Positions 25,385-34,510 of a stretch of 64,000 nucleotides of DNA are shown one piece after another. This DNA is from CAVVYV01 sp963818205 (GTDB lineage Bacteria > Actinomycetota > Thermoleophilia > Solirubrobacterales > 70-9), in NCBI GenBank assembly GCA_963818205.1, contig CAWFRG010000004.1, positions 124,001 through 188,000 on the forward strand. The letters are read 5' to 3'. Position 1 is the stretch's first letter, and each line of letters opens with the position of its first letter. A model generated the notes under the pieces. That model searched no databases. It saw only the letters and a list, made by a program, of their open reading frames with translations, and was not told where the DNA came from. Position numbers and translations under genes: made by a program.

Positions 25385-26790
25385 GGCTCGGTCCGCTCCA
25401 GCGAATCCCCGTCCGCTGGCGGATCGCCCTCTCGACCGCCGGTCTCACCATGCTGATCCTGATCGGCTTCGCCCTCGTCCTCGGCAACGCGGTCGGGGAT
25501 CGCATCCGCAGCGACTTCGACGACGAGCTCGAGAACGCCGCCGGCGCCCTCGCCGCCGAGACGCGGGTCGCGAGCGATCCCGTGCTTGGCCGCCCGGTGA
25601 TCTCCGCCCCGCGGCTCGACGACTTCGCGATGGCGGAGGACGCCGTGATCCAGGTGGTCGACGGCTCCGGCAAGCCCCTGGCCAGCACCGGCGACGCGCC
25701 GCAGCTGGGGCCGCCGACCGACTCGGTCCACAACGTGGATGGGCTCCGGGTGGCGACGAAGCCGATCGCCGACTCCTCCCTCCAGGGCTATTCCGTGATC
25801 TACGCCAGGCCCGACGACGGGGTCGACGCGACCGTGGGGCGGCTATGGCTCTTCCTCGGCGCGGGGGTCCTGGGCGGCACCGTGCTCGCCCTGCTCGCCG
25901 GTCTTGCGATCGCCGACCGCGCGATGCGCCCGATCGCCTCGCTGACGGCGCTCGCCCGCGACATCGCCAGCACCCGAGACCCCTCCCGGCGGATGCCGAT
26001 TCCCGCCGCCGACGACGAGGTCGGCGAGCTCGCGGCGACCATGGACGGGATGCTCGAGGCGCTCGATGAAGCGCGCTCGGAGCGCGAGCAGGCCCTCGAG
26101 CGCCAGCGGGAGTTCGTCGCCGACGCCTCCCACGAGCTCCGCACCCCCCTGACCAGCGTGCAGGCGAACCTCGAGCTGCTCCAGGCCGCCGGCGAAGACG
26201 AGCAGGCGGTCGAGTCGGCGCTCGCTTCGACCAAGCGGATGTCTCGGCTGGTCTCGGATCTGCTCTTGCTCGCTCGCGCCGACACCGGCCGGCAGGCGGC
26301 GCGTACTGAGCTCGATCTCAGCGCCACCGCCGCCGAGGCGCTCGAGGAAGTGGCGCCACTGGCGGGGGAGCGCAAGCTCGAGGGCGAGCTCGGCGAGCCG
26401 CTGCCGCTGGTCGGCAACCCCGACGAGCTCCACCGCCTTGTTCGCAACCTGCTCGAGAACGCGGTCCGCCACACTCCGGAGGGATCGACGGTGAAGCTGC
26501 GGACCGCCCGCGAGGGGGGCGAGGCGGTGCTCGAGGTGAGCGACGACGGTCCGGGGATCGCGCCGGGGATGGAGCAGCAGATCTTCGAGCGCTTCGTCCG
26601 CGGCGACGGCCCGGCAGACACCGCAGCCGGCGGCGGCAGCGGGCTCGGACTGGCAATCGTCCGCGCGGTTGCGGAGTCGCACGGCGGCTCGGTGGAGGCG
26701 GGCAGCTCCAGCTCCGGGGGCGCCCGGTTCATCGTCCGCCTGCCACTAGAGGGAGTGCCGGCGCGCGAGACGGAGCCGGCGGAGCTTTAG
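25381..26790 (+). CDS. Membrane sensor histidine kinase
   Basis: 469 residues from a GTG that overlaps the regulator stop. Two membrane helices (about 14-34 and 155-175) flank an extracytoplasmic sensor domain. Then come a HAMP domain (DRAMRPIASLTALARDIA), the HisKA box with phospho-acceptor His in DASHELRTPLTSV, and the ATPase domain: N box LLENAVRHTP, G1 SDDGPGIAPG, F box FERFVRG, G2 GGGSGLGLAIV. The pair is a typical envelope-sensing two-component system of the MprB/BaeS kind. The signal is unknown. Confidence 0.92.
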   Translation: MRLGPLQRIPVRWRIALSTAGLTMLILIGFALVLGNAVGDRIRSDFDDELENAAGALAAETRVASDPVLGRPVISAPRLDDFAMAEDAVIQVVDGSGKPLASTGDAPQLGPPTDSVHNVDGLRVATKPIADSSLQGYSVIYARPDDGVDATVGRLWLFLGAGVLGGTVLALLAGLAIADRAMRPIASLTALARDIASTRDPSRRMPIPAADDEVGELAATMDGMLEALDEARSEREQALERQREFVADASHELRTPLTSVQANLELLQAAGEDEQAVESALASTKRMSRLVSDLLLLARADTGRQAARTELDLSATAAEALEEVAPLAGERKLEGELGEPLPLVGNPDELHRLVRNLLENAVRHTPEGSTVKLRTAREGGEAVLEVSDDGPGIAPGMEQQIFERFVRGDGPADTAAGGGSGLGLAIVRAVAESHGGSVEAGSSSSGGARFIVRLPLEGVPARETEPAEL

Positions 26791-26837
26791 CAATCGTTCA
26801 GATTGGACTAATAAGTTGCTCACTGGACGAGACACCA

Positions 26838-26872
26838 CCCGCCGGGACGAGCAACCCCACACGCCCGGCGGG
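26838..26872. terminator. Candidate bidirectional terminator between the histidine kinase and rnj
   Basis: Two convergent genes end on either side of a 162-base gap. CCCGCCGGG at 26838-26846 pairs with CCCGGCGGG at 26864-26872 (9 base pairs, 17-base loop). No T run follows on either strand, so it would be a U-less terminator. The rest of the gap is GC-rich with no frame of interest. Confidence 0.45.
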
Positions 26873-26952
26873 ACCAATCGCCGGGGGCCCCTAGTCCTCG
26901 GCAACGCCCGCGGGGGTCGTCCCTCCCTCGACCCTCGCGGGCTCTCTCTTCT

Positions 26953-28614
26953 CTAGACCTCGACGACGACCGGCAGCACCAGCGGCCGCCGGCGGAGCTT
27001 CTCGTAGACGAACTCGGCGATGTCGTCATGGAGGTCCTCCTGGATCAAGGCGACCTCGCGCACCTGATCCTCGGCCGCCTCCGCCAGGGTCGCGGAGACG
27101 ACGTCGCGCAGCTCCTCGCGCAGCCCGTCGGCCTCCTGGACGAAGGGAACGCCGCGGAAGATCACCTCGGGATCGGCCACCTGGGAGCCGTCGTCGGCAG
27201 AGATGGTGGTGACGACGATGAAGACGCCGTCGTCGGAGAGCTTCCGGCGGTCGCGAAGCGCAAACTCGTCGGGCTCGCCGACCGAGACGCCGTCGACGAA
27301 GATCATGCTGGCGTGGACGTCCTCGCCGAAGCGAGCTCCCGAGCCGTCCAGCTCCAGCGCCAGGCCGTTGCGGCCGATGAAGATCCGGTCGCGGTCGATC
27401 CCCACCGAGGCGGCGAGGTCGGAGTGGAGGCGGAGGCGCTTGTGGTCCCCGTGGAACGGAAAGACGTTCCTGGGCTTGGTCAGGTTGAGCATCAGCTTCA
27501 GCTCCTCCTGCCAGCCGTGACCCGAGGCATGGATCGGCGCGTCCCGCGCGGTCACCACCTGGGCGCCGATCTGAAAGATCCGGTCGATCGTCTCGTTCAC
27601 CGAGCGCTCGTTGCCCGGGATCGGGGTGGCGGAGAAGATCACGGTGTCCCCCGAGTGCAGCTCGACGTCAGGGTGGTCGCGATGCGCCATCCGCCGCAGG
27701 GCCGATAGCGGCTCACCCTGGCTCCCGGTCGAGATCACCACCACCTTCTCGTCGGGGAAGTCCTCGACCTCCTTCGGCTGGATGAAGAGCCCCTGCGGGG
27801 CGGAGGCGATCCCGAGGTTGGAGGCAATGTTGAAGTTCTTCCGCATCGAGCGTCCCACCAGCGCCACCCGGCGATCGAGCTTCGCGGCCGCGTCGATCGC
27901 CTGCTGCACCCGATGGACGTTGGAAGCGAAGGAGGTGACGATGATCCGGCCCTCGCAGCGCCTGAACACCTCGAGCAGCGCCGGCCCAACGGTCGACTCC
28001 GAAGGCGCCACCCCCGGCCGATCGGCGTTGGTGGAGTCACCGCAGAGGCAGAGGACCCCGTCGCGGCCGAGCTCCGCCAGCCGCGAGACGTCGGCTGGAA
28101 TCCCATCCACCGGGGTCTGGTCGAACTTGTAGTCGCCGGTGACCAGCACCGTGCCGTGCTCGGTTGAGAGGGCGACAGCCCGCGCGTCGGGGATCGAGTG
28201 CGACATGTGAACCAGCTCGATCCCGAACGGGCCTGCGGTGACCCGCTCGCCGGCCGGGAGCTCCTCGAGGGGCACCTCGCGGAGCTTGTGCTCGTCAAGC
28301 TTCGATCGGACCATCCCGATCGTCAGCAGGCCCCCGTAGATCACCGGCGGCATCCCGATCTCGCGGAGCACGTAAGGAAGGGCGCCGACGTGGTCCTCGT
28401 GGCCGTGGGTGAGGACGATCGCCTCGATGTCGTCGGCGCGCTCGCGCAGGGTCGAGAAGTCGGGCAGGACCAGGTCGATTCCGAGCATGTCGGCCGTCGG
28501 GAACATCAGCCCGGTGTCGACGACCACGATCCGCCCGTCGAGCTCGACGGCGGTCATGTTCTTCCCGATCTCCCCGAGCCCCCCGAGCGGGAGGATCCGT
28601 ACGGCGGAACTCAA
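26953..28614 (-). CDS. rnj: Ribonuclease J
   Basis: 553 residues of the beta-CASP metallo-beta-lactamase family. RNase J has endo- and 5'-3' exonuclease activity in mRNA decay and rRNA maturation. Metal motif LTHGHEDHVGALPY is near residue 70, followed by HSIPDA, TGDYKFD, CGDSTNADR, the beta-CASP region (SFASNVHRVQQA, STGSQGEP, TPIPGNE, HASGHGWQEE) and a C-terminal domain. In this part of actinobacterial genomes rnj commonly sits with dapA and ftsK, as here. dapA ends seven bases upstream. Confidence 0.95.
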   Translation of the reverse strand: MSSAVRILPLGGLGEIGKNMTAVELDGRIVVVDTGLMFPTADMLGIDLVLPDFSTLRERADDIEAIVLTHGHEDHVGALPYVLREIGMPPVIYGGLLTIGMVRSKLDEHKLREVPLEELPAGERVTAGPFGIELVHMSHSIPDARAVALSTEHGTVLVTGDYKFDQTPVDGIPADVSRLAELGRDGVLCLCGDSTNADRPGVAPSESTVGPALLEVFRRCEGRIIVTSFASNVHRVQQAIDAAAKLDRRVALVGRSMRKNFNIASNLGIASAPQGLFIQPKEVEDFPDEKVVVISTGSQGEPLSALRRMAHRDHPDVELHSGDTVIFSATPIPGNERSVNETIDRIFQIGAQVVTARDAPIHASGHGWQEELKLMLNLTKPRNVFPFHGDHKRLRLHSDLAASVGIDRDRIFIGRNGLALELDGSGARFGEDVHASMIFVDGVSVGEPDEFALRDRRKLSDDGVFIVVTTISADDGSQVADPEVIFRGVPFVQEADGLREELRDVVSATLAEAAEDQVREVALIQEDLHDDIAEFVYEKLRRRPLVLPVVVEV

Positions 28615-28620
28615 CTCATC

Positions 28621-29493
28621 TCACGCGGCCGTCGCAGTCAGGAGTCCCTGCGCCTCCAACGCCTGCCGGACCGCCGCCCGCTGCTGGTCGTCGGCCTCGA
28701 CGATCGGCAGACGGGCGCGCGCCGAGATGATGCCGAGCAACTCCAGCCCCGTCTTCACCGGGATCGGATTGGTGATGCTGAGCACCTCGTAGAGGGGCCG
28801 AAGCTTCTCGTCGATCGACCTGGCGCGGTCGAGGTCGCCCGCCTGGACCGAGTCATAGATCTTCCGCATCTCGGGCCCGACCAGATGCGAGGCAACGAGG
28901 ATGCCGCCGGGCTCTCCCATCTCCAGCGTCCGGAGGAAGGTGCCGTCGTTGCCGGCCAGGACGATCAGGCCCTCGATCGGCTGTAGCTCCTCGTCGTTCG
29001 CCTGCTTCACCCCGACCACGTTCTCGATCTTGGCCAGTTCGGCGAGCAGCGCGGGCGGGAGGTTGACCACCACCCGGGAAGGGATGTTGTAGAGGAGCAC
29101 CGGGATCCCTGCAGCCTTGGCGACGGCCTCGTAGTGAGCCTTGATCCCGGCCGGGTTGGGCTTGTTGTAGTAGGGGGTGACGACGAGGACCGCGTCGGCC
29201 CCGGCGTCGGCGGCAGCCGCGGAGAGCCGCTCGGAGTGGCGGGTATCGTTGGAGCCGCTGCCGCAGATCAGCAGAGTCTGGGGCCCGAGCTCGTCGCGGA
29301 CCGCCCGTAGCAGGGAGATCTTCTCGTCATCCGAGAGCGTCGGCGACTCTCCGGTGGTCCCCGAGAGGACCAGCCCGTGCGAGCCGTTCTCGATCAGATA
29401 GCGGGCGAGCTTCCTGGCGGCGCCTTCGTCGACCGACTCGTCCTCGGCGAACGGAGTCACCATCGCCGTGATCACTCCTGCGATCTCAGGCAT
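28621..29493 (-). CDS. dapA: 4-hydroxy-tetrahydrodipicolinate synthase
   Basis: 290 residues, a TIM-barrel class I aldolase that condenses pyruvate with aspartate semialdehyde, the first committed step to diaminopimelate. Seen: GTTGESPTLSDDE near residue 45, TPYYNKPNPAG with the catalytic Tyr, LYNIPSR near 137 and the Schiff-base lysine in VVGVKQAND. The frame is open far upstream, but the family starts at MPEIAGVITAMVTPF, so the ATG at 29493 is chosen. dapB is 29 bases upstream on the same strand. Confidence 0.95.
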   Translation of the reverse strand: MPEIAGVITAMVTPFAEDESVDEGAARKLARYLIENGSHGLVLSGTTGESPTLSDDEKISLLRAVRDELGPQTLLICGSGSNDTRHSERLSAAAADAGADAVLVVTPYYNKPNPAGIKAHYEAVAKAAGIPVLLYNIPSRVVVNLPPALLAELAKIENVVGVKQANDEELQPIEGLIVLAGNDGTFLRTLEMGEPGGILVASHLVGPEMRKIYDSVQAGDLDRARSIDEKLRPLYEVLSITNPIPVKTGLELLGIISARARLPIVEADDQQRAAVRQALEAQGLLTATAA

Positions 29494-29522
29494 CGCTCTC
29501 AGTATCGCAACCCTCGCGGCAA

Positions 29523-30212
29523 TCAGGCGGAATCGAGAATCGACTCGAGGCCGACCGTGAACCGGTCGGGAAGCTCGGCCACCCTCCTGACCGCGAGGAG
29601 GACGCCGGGCATGAAGCTCTGGCGGTCCACCGAGTCGTGGCGGATCGTGAGCGTCTGGCCCTCGCCGCCGAAGATCACTTCCTGGTGGGCGACAAGGCCG
29701 GGGAGCCGCACCGAGTGGATCGGCTCGTGGACGTTGCCCCCCGCCTCCCGGATCAGCTCGGCGGTGCGCTTGGCGGTTCCCGAAGGTGCGTCCTTCTTCT
29801 TGTCGTGGTGAAGCTCGACGATCTCGCACTCGGGCATGTGGGGCGCCACCTGCCTGGAGAGCTCCATCATCAGGACGGCGCCGATCGCGAAGTTGGGGGC
29901 GACGAAGCAGTTCGCCTCGCCGCCGGCGCCCGCGACCGTGGAACGCAGCTCCTCGAGGTCGAAGCCGGTGCTGCCGACGACCGCGTGAACCCCCGCGTTT
30001 AGCGCGTTGAGGACGTTCACGGGGGCCGCATCGGGGGTGGTGAAGTCGACCATCACCTCGGCTCCCTCGAGCACGTCGGTCAGCTTCGTCTCGAGTGCCG
30101 GGTCGGCCCGGCCGACCAGCTCCATGTCCTCGGCCCCCTCCACCGCCGTGCAGGCGGCCTCCCCCATCCGCCCAGCGGCGCCGGAGACGACGACGGGAAT
30201 TCGGTTGGCCAT
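29523..30212 (-). CDS. dapB: 4-hydroxy-tetrahydrodipicolinate reductase
   Basis: 229 residues, slightly short for DapB, which reduces hydroxytetrahydrodipicolinate with NAD(P)H. The nucleotide-binding loop VSGAAGRMGEA is at residue 9, the FTTPDA and VGSTGF segments follow, and the catalytic/substrate motif ELHHDKKKDAPSGTA is near 130. It is directly followed by dapA, so the first two steps of the pathway are together, while dapL and dapF are 18 kb away in this window. Confidence 0.95.
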   Translation of the reverse strand: MANRIPVVVSGAAGRMGEAACTAVEGAEDMELVGRADPALETKLTDVLEGAEVMVDFTTPDAAPVNVLNALNAGVHAVVGSTGFDLEELRSTVAGAGGEANCFVAPNFAIGAVLMMELSRQVAPHMPECEIVELHHDKKKDAPSGTAKRTAELIREAGGNVHEPIHSVRLPGLVAHQEVIFGGEGQTLTIRHDSVDRQSFMPGVLLAVRRVAELPDRFTVGLESILDSA

Positions 30213-30259
30213 CGCGCGAAGACTAGATGGGTGATGCCCCGGCGCTGTGCGCCTGGGGG

Positions 30260-30353
30260 CGGCCGTGGCCGAGCAGGTCGGCGGACGCAGGGCGAAGCGC
30301 TTGCTGGCGGCAAGCGCGAGCCCGAGGACGCCGAAATGCGACGGCCACGGCCG
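30260..30353. repeat. Nested inverted repeats between the M16 peptidase gene and dapB
   Basis: An 11-base arm at 30260-30270 (CGGCCGTGGCC) pairs perfectly with 30343-30353. Inside the loop, 30297-30304 (GCGCTTGC) pairs perfectly with 30310-30317 across a five-base loop. The element lies in a 173-base gap between two minus-strand genes and could be a terminator or an RNA structure. No T run is seen. Confidence 0.45.
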
Positions 30354-30385
30354 TCATCCAGGCGTGCAGGGTCGGGGATCGCCCA

Positions 30386-31678
30386 TCAGGCCGCGGCGGC
30401 GAGGGATTCGCTGACCGGCGCCAGGGCGGCGCGGAAGCGTTCCTCGCTGGGGGCGATCGCCGCCGCCGAGAGTGCCTCGGGCGCGTAGAGCTCGTCGGCG
30501 AGCTCGGCGACGTCGCCGGCGCTGACCTCGTCGACTCGGGCCAGCATCTCGTCGAGCGTCAGCAGCGGGGTGTCGAATAGGACGGCCTTCCCGAGCCGCC
30601 CCATCCGCGCAGCGGTGGACTCGCTCGACATCACCATCCGCCCCTTGACGTGCTCCTTGGCGCGGGCGAGCTCCTGGTCGGTAACGCCCTCGGCGTGCAG
30701 ATGAGCGAGCTCTGAACCGATGATCTCGCACGCCTCGCCGACGTTGTCCTCGCGGGTGCCGACGTATACGCCGATCAGGCCGCCGTCGACGAACTGCTGG
30801 GTGTAGGAGCCGACCGCGTAGGCGAGGCCGCGCTTCTCACGGATCTCGCGGAAGAGCCGCGACGAGGTCGAGCCGCCGAAGACGGCGTCGAGAATCGCCA
30901 GCGCAAACCGGCGCTCGTCGGCGCGATCGATGCCAGGGCCGCCGAAGGTGACGTGGTACTGCTCGGTGTCCTTCTGCTGGAACCCCACATGGGCGCCGTT
31001 GGTCTGTGGCGGCTCGAGCGCCGGGGCGGCGCCGCTACCCGTCGGTGGCGTCAGGTGACGCTCGGCAAGCCTCGCGATCGTCTCGTGCTCGAGGTTTCCC
31101 GCCGCGGCGACGACGATGTTGGCGGCGGTATAGCGGGCCCGGTGATAGGCGTCGATCTCGGGCACCGGAATCGAGCTGATCACTTCCGCCTCGCCGATCA
31201 CCCTGCGGCCCAGCGGGTGGGCGCCGAAGACCGCGTGGTCGAGCACGTCATGGACCTTGTCGGAGGGCTCGTCCTCGTACATCGCGATCTCCTCCAGCAC
31301 CACCTGGCGCTCGGAGTCGACCTCCGGGTAGGTCGGCGCCAGGAACATCTCGGCGAGCAGGTCGAAGGCCTCCTCGGTGTGCGTGTCCAGCAGCCGCGCG
31401 TGCAGCTGGGTCGACTCCTTGCTGGTCGCGGCGTTGATCGAGGCACCCATGCCATCGAAGATCTCGGCGATCTCGATCGCCGAGTGGCGCTTCGTCCCCT
31501 TGAAAAGCAGGTGCTCGAGGAAATGAGAGACGCCCGCCTGCGCGGGGTCCTCGTCGCGCGAGCCGGTGCGAACCCAGAGCCCGAGCGCAACCGAGCGCAC
31601 CGAGGGCACCGCCTCGGTGACGACTCGGATACCGGAGTCGAGCTCCGTTATCTCGGCTTCAGGCTGCTTCGCGCTCAA
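30386..31678 (-). CDS. M16 family zinc peptidase (processing peptidase-like)
   Basis: 430 residues. The inverted zinc motif HFLEHLLFKGT (HxxEH) is near residue 52 and the downstream zinc glutamate lies in the VVLEEIAMYEDEP region. The C-terminal half carries the FGGSTSSRLFREIREKRGLAY signature. One-chain bacterial M16 peptidases of this size sit next to pnp in many actinobacteria and firmicutes, as here, four bases after the pnp stop. The substrate is unknown. The Ala-rich C-terminus is ordinary. Confidence 0.9.
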   Translation of the reverse strand: MSAKQPEAEITELDSGIRVVTEAVPSVRSVALGLWVRTGSRDEDPAQAGVSHFLEHLLFKGTKRHSAIEIAEIFDGMGASINAATSKESTQLHARLLDTHTEEAFDLLAEMFLAPTYPEVDSERQVVLEEIAMYEDEPSDKVHDVLDHAVFGAHPLGRRVIGEAEVISSIPVPEIDAYHRARYTAANIVVAAAGNLEHETIARLAERHLTPPTGSGAAPALEPPQTNGAHVGFQQKDTEQYHVTFGGPGIDRADERRFALAILDAVFGGSTSSRLFREIREKRGLAYAVGSYTQQFVDGGLIGVYVGTREDNVGEACEIIGSELAHLHAEGVTDQELARAKEHVKGRMVMSSESTAARMGRLGKAVLFDTPLLTLDEMLARVDEVSAGDVAELADELYAPEALSAAAIAPSEERFRAALAPVSESLAAAA

Positions 31679-31681
31679 GGC

Positions 31682-33937
31682 TCAGCGACGTCCGCCGCCG
31701 TCGCGCCCGCGGCCGCCGTCGCGCCCGCGGCCGCCCCGGTCACGGCCTCGGCCACCGCCGCCCTCGCGGCGGCGTCCGCCGCCGGAGTCGCCGGTGCCGA
31801 CGCCCGCGAGCTCGGCGGCCGACTTGCCCTCGACGTCCGGATCCTCGGAGAGGCGCAGGCCGATCCGGCCACGCTCCTTGTCGACCTCGACGGCGGTGAC
31901 GTCGACCTCGTCGCCCTGGTTGAGCACATCCTCGACCGTGCCGACCCGCTCGCCGGGCTTCACGTTGGAGATGTGCAGCAACCCGTCGGTGCCCTTGGTG
32001 AGCTCGACGAAGGCGCCGAAGTTGGTGGTCTTCACCACCTTGCCCTTGAAGCGATCGCCGACCTCGACGTCCTTGGTCATCGCGATGATCCGCTCGATCG
32101 CGCCGTCGACGAGGGCGCCGGTGGGCGCGTAGACGCGGACGGTGCCGTCGTCGTCGACGTCGATTTCGGCCTCGAACTCCTCCGAGAGGCCGCGGATCGT
32201 CTCGCCGCCCTTGCCGATCACCGCTCCGATCTTCTCGGGGTCGATCTTGATCGAGGTGATCCGCGGGGCGAAATCGGAGAGCTGCTCGCGCGGCTCGGCG
32301 ATCGTCTCGGCCATCTTGCCGAGGATGAACTGGCGGCCTGCGTGCGCCTGGTCGAGCGCCTCGCGCAGGATGTCGGAGGTGACGCCGGTGATCTTGATGT
32401 CCATCTGCAGGGCGGTGATGCCCTCAGAAGTGCCGGCGACCTTGAAGTCCATATCGCCGAGATGGTCCTCGACGCCGGCGATGTCGGTGAGCACCACGTG
32501 GTCGTCGCCCTCCTTGATCAGGCCCATGGCAACGCCCGCGACGGGCGCCGAGACCGGCACGCCGGCCGCCATCAGCGCCATCGAAGATGCGCACACGGAG
32601 CCCATCGAGGAGGAGCCGTTCGACTCCAGCGTCTCCGAGACCACCCGGATCACGTATGGGAAGTCCTCCTCGCCGGGGATCGTCGCCTCCAGGGCGCGCT
32701 CGGCGAGGGCACCGTGGCCGATGTCACGCCGCTTCGGGCCTCGCATGAAGCCCGCCTCCCCGACCGAGAAGGGTGGGAAGTTGTAGTGGTGCCAGAAGCG
32801 CTTCGTGTCCTGGAGGCCGAGGTTGTCGACCCGCATGTCCATCCGGCTGGTGCCGAGCGCCACGTTGGAGAGGATCTGGGTCTCCCCGCGGGTGAACAGC
32901 GCCGAGCCGTGGACGCGCGGAGCGATGTCGATCTCGGTCTCGATCGGCCGGATCTCATCCTGAGCGCGGCCGTCGGGACGCTTCTTGTCCACCGCGATCC
33001 GGCGGCGAATCAGGTCCTTCTCCAGCTTCGCGAAGGCGGCCTTGACCGCGTGGGCGCGCTCGCGGTCGGCCTCGTCGTCCTCACCGGCGGGGGCGTACTG
33101 CTCCAGCACCTCGGCCTCGATCTCGTTGATCGCGTCCTGGCGCTCGAGCTTGCCCTCGACCTGGGTCGCAGCGTCGAGCTTCTCGCCGTGGGAGCCCTGG
33201 ATCGAGGAGAGCAGCTCCTCGTCGACCTTCGGCTCCTCGATCTGGATCTTCTCCTTGCCGCGCTCCCCGCGCAGCTCCTCCATCGCGGCGGTGAGCTTCT
33301 TGATCTCGGTGTGGGCGATGTCGAGCGCGTCGAGGATCTCCGCCTCGCTGACGCCGCTGGCGCCGGCCTCGACCATCAGGATCGCCTCGTCGGTGCCGGC
33401 GACGATCAGGTCGAGCTCGAGCTCCTCGAGCCGCTCCTCCTCGGGGTTGACGACGAAGTCGCCGTCGAGCTTTCCGATCCGGACCGAGCCGACGTGCTTG
33501 CTCACCGGGATCTCCGAGATCGCCAGGGCGGCGGAGGCGCCGTTCATCGCAAGGATGTCGTAGGGGTGGACGTGGTCGACCGACATCGGCTGGCAGACAA
33601 GCTGGGTCTCGCGGTGCCACCCCTTCGGGAAGAGCGGGCGGATCGGCCGGTCGATCATGCGCGCGGTTAGCGTCGCCTTCTCCCCTGCCCGCGCCTCGCG
33701 GCGAAAGAAAGAACCGGGGATCTTGCCCGCGGCGTAGTGGCGCTCCTCGACATCTACCGTAAGCGGCAGAAAGTCGACGTCGCGGTCGTTTCCGGCGGTG
33801 GCCGTACAGAGAACCATCGTGTCGCCGGAACGAACAACGACGGCTCCACTCGCCTGCTTGGCGAGCTTTCCGGTCTCGAAGGAGATTTCCTCGCCGCCTA
33901 CCTCCGCCGAGACGCGGCTTACCTCAAACATGCTCAT
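31682..33937 (-). CDS. pnp: Polyribonucleotide nucleotidyltransferase
   Basis: 751 residues. PNPase degrades RNA 3' to 5' with phosphate and can add tails. Two RNase PH domains flank a helical domain (RGETQILSNVALG and GSVCASSMALMAAGVP mark the second), then a KH domain (GAVIGKGGETIRGL) and an S1 domain (GDRFKGKVVKTTNFGAFVEL). The tail (about 715-751) is Gly/Arg rich, which may bind RNA. Usually rpsO directly precedes pnp; here three redox/SnoaL genes separate them. A hairpin sits in the leader. Confidence 0.96.
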   Translation of the reverse strand: MSMFEVSRVSAEVGGEEISFETGKLAKQASGAVVVRSGDTMVLCTATAGNDRDVDFLPLTVDVEERHYAAGKIPGSFFRREARAGEKATLTARMIDRPIRPLFPKGWHRETQLVCQPMSVDHVHPYDILAMNGASAALAISEIPVSKHVGSVRIGKLDGDFVVNPEEERLEELELDLIVAGTDEAILMVEAGASGVSEAEILDALDIAHTEIKKLTAAMEELRGERGKEKIQIEEPKVDEELLSSIQGSHGEKLDAATQVEGKLERQDAINEIEAEVLEQYAPAGEDDEADRERAHAVKAAFAKLEKDLIRRRIAVDKKRPDGRAQDEIRPIETEIDIAPRVHGSALFTRGETQILSNVALGTSRMDMRVDNLGLQDTKRFWHHYNFPPFSVGEAGFMRGPKRRDIGHGALAERALEATIPGEEDFPYVIRVVSETLESNGSSSMGSVCASSMALMAAGVPVSAPVAGVAMGLIKEGDDHVVLTDIAGVEDHLGDMDFKVAGTSEGITALQMDIKITGVTSDILREALDQAHAGRQFILGKMAETIAEPREQLSDFAPRITSIKIDPEKIGAVIGKGGETIRGLSEEFEAEIDVDDDGTVRVYAPTGALVDGAIERIIAMTKDVEVGDRFKGKVVKTTNFGAFVELTKGTDGLLHISNVKPGERVGTVEDVLNQGDEVDVTAVEVDKERGRIGLRLSEDPDVEGKSAAELAGVGTGDSGGGRRREGGGGRGRDRGGRGRDGGRGRDGGGRR

Positions 33938-33953
33938 GTATGTATGTCCCTTC

Positions 33954-33972
33954 AGCCGCCCGGATGGCGGCT
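33954..33972 (-). promoter_or_regulatory. Hairpin in the pnp 5' leader
   Basis: AGCCGCC and GGCGGCT (33954-33960 and 33966-33972) form a perfect seven-base stem with a five-base loop, 17 bases before the pnp ATG; the ribosome binding site GAAGGGA follows immediately on the minus strand. pnp leaders often carry a hairpin for autoregulation by RNase cleavage. Read on the plus strand it is followed by CCTTTGCTTT and could terminate antisense transcription. Confidence 0.4.
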
Positions 33973-34012
33973 CCTTTGCTTTAAGAACTGTCGTTCTCTG
34001 TCACAGGCGATG

Positions 34013-34510
34013 TTAGCGGGCAGTGAGCGCAGCCAGCCGTTCGGCGACCTCGTCGCGAATCTGGCGACCCTCGACGAAGGCGGTAGGGGTCCCGGCGACC
34101 CCCGCCCTGATCCCGGTCTCGAAGTCGCGCCTCACGCGCTCCGCGACCGCGTCTGAGCGCCGATCACGCTCGAAGCGCTCGAGGTCGAGGCCGAGGCGCT
34201 CGACTCGCCCCCAGAGGTGAGGGTCGTCGACCCGGCCGCGGTCCTCATAGAGCGAATCGCAGATCTCCCAGAATGCCCCCTGGAAACCGACAGCCTCGGC
34301 GGCGGCGTGCAGGGCCGGCGCCCGCGGGTGCTTTGCCGCCATCGGGAAGTGGCGGAAGCAGAGGCGCAGGGGAAGCTCGCGGATCCGGACCCAGGCCTTC
34401 GCGCAGTACGGGCAACCGAAGTCCGCGTAGACGATCGCCTCCACCCCCTCCCCGGTGACGTGGTCATCGGCGCCGATCGGCGGCAGCGCGGCGCTGGTGA
34501 GCTCACCCAT
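34013..34510 (-). CDS. DsbA-like thioredoxin-fold protein
   Basis: About 165 residues of the DSBA/FrnE-like fold. The redox motif is CPYC in VYADFGCPYCAK near residue 38, a helical insert follows, and the cis-proline region AGVAGTPTAFV is near 140. No signal peptide is evident, so it is probably cytoplasmic, unlike true DsbA. I use the ATG at 34510; the frame could start at 34558. Its start overlaps the end of the damaged SnoaL gene by eight bases, so peroxiredoxin, SnoaL protein and this gene form one unit inserted between rpsO and pnp. Confidence 0.82.
   Translation of the reverse strand: MGELTSAALPPIGADDHVTGEGVEAIVYADFGCPYCAKAWVRIRELPLRLCFRHFPMAAKHPRAPALHAAAEAVGFQGAFWEICDSLYEDRGRVDDPHLWGRVERLGLDLERFERDRRSDAVAERVRRDFETGIRAGVAGTPTAFVEGRQIRDEVAERLAALTAR

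Noticed and set aside
30953..33670. A 905-codon plus-strand open frame opposite pnp
   Set aside because: It mirrors pnp and the M16 gene, with Asp/Val/Leu/Gly repeats and no recognisable motif.
20661..34000. Programmed ribosomal frameshifting as the cause of the broken frames
   Set aside because: The breaks are in unrelated genes, at different sites without slippery heptamers, and often several per gene; indel error fits better.
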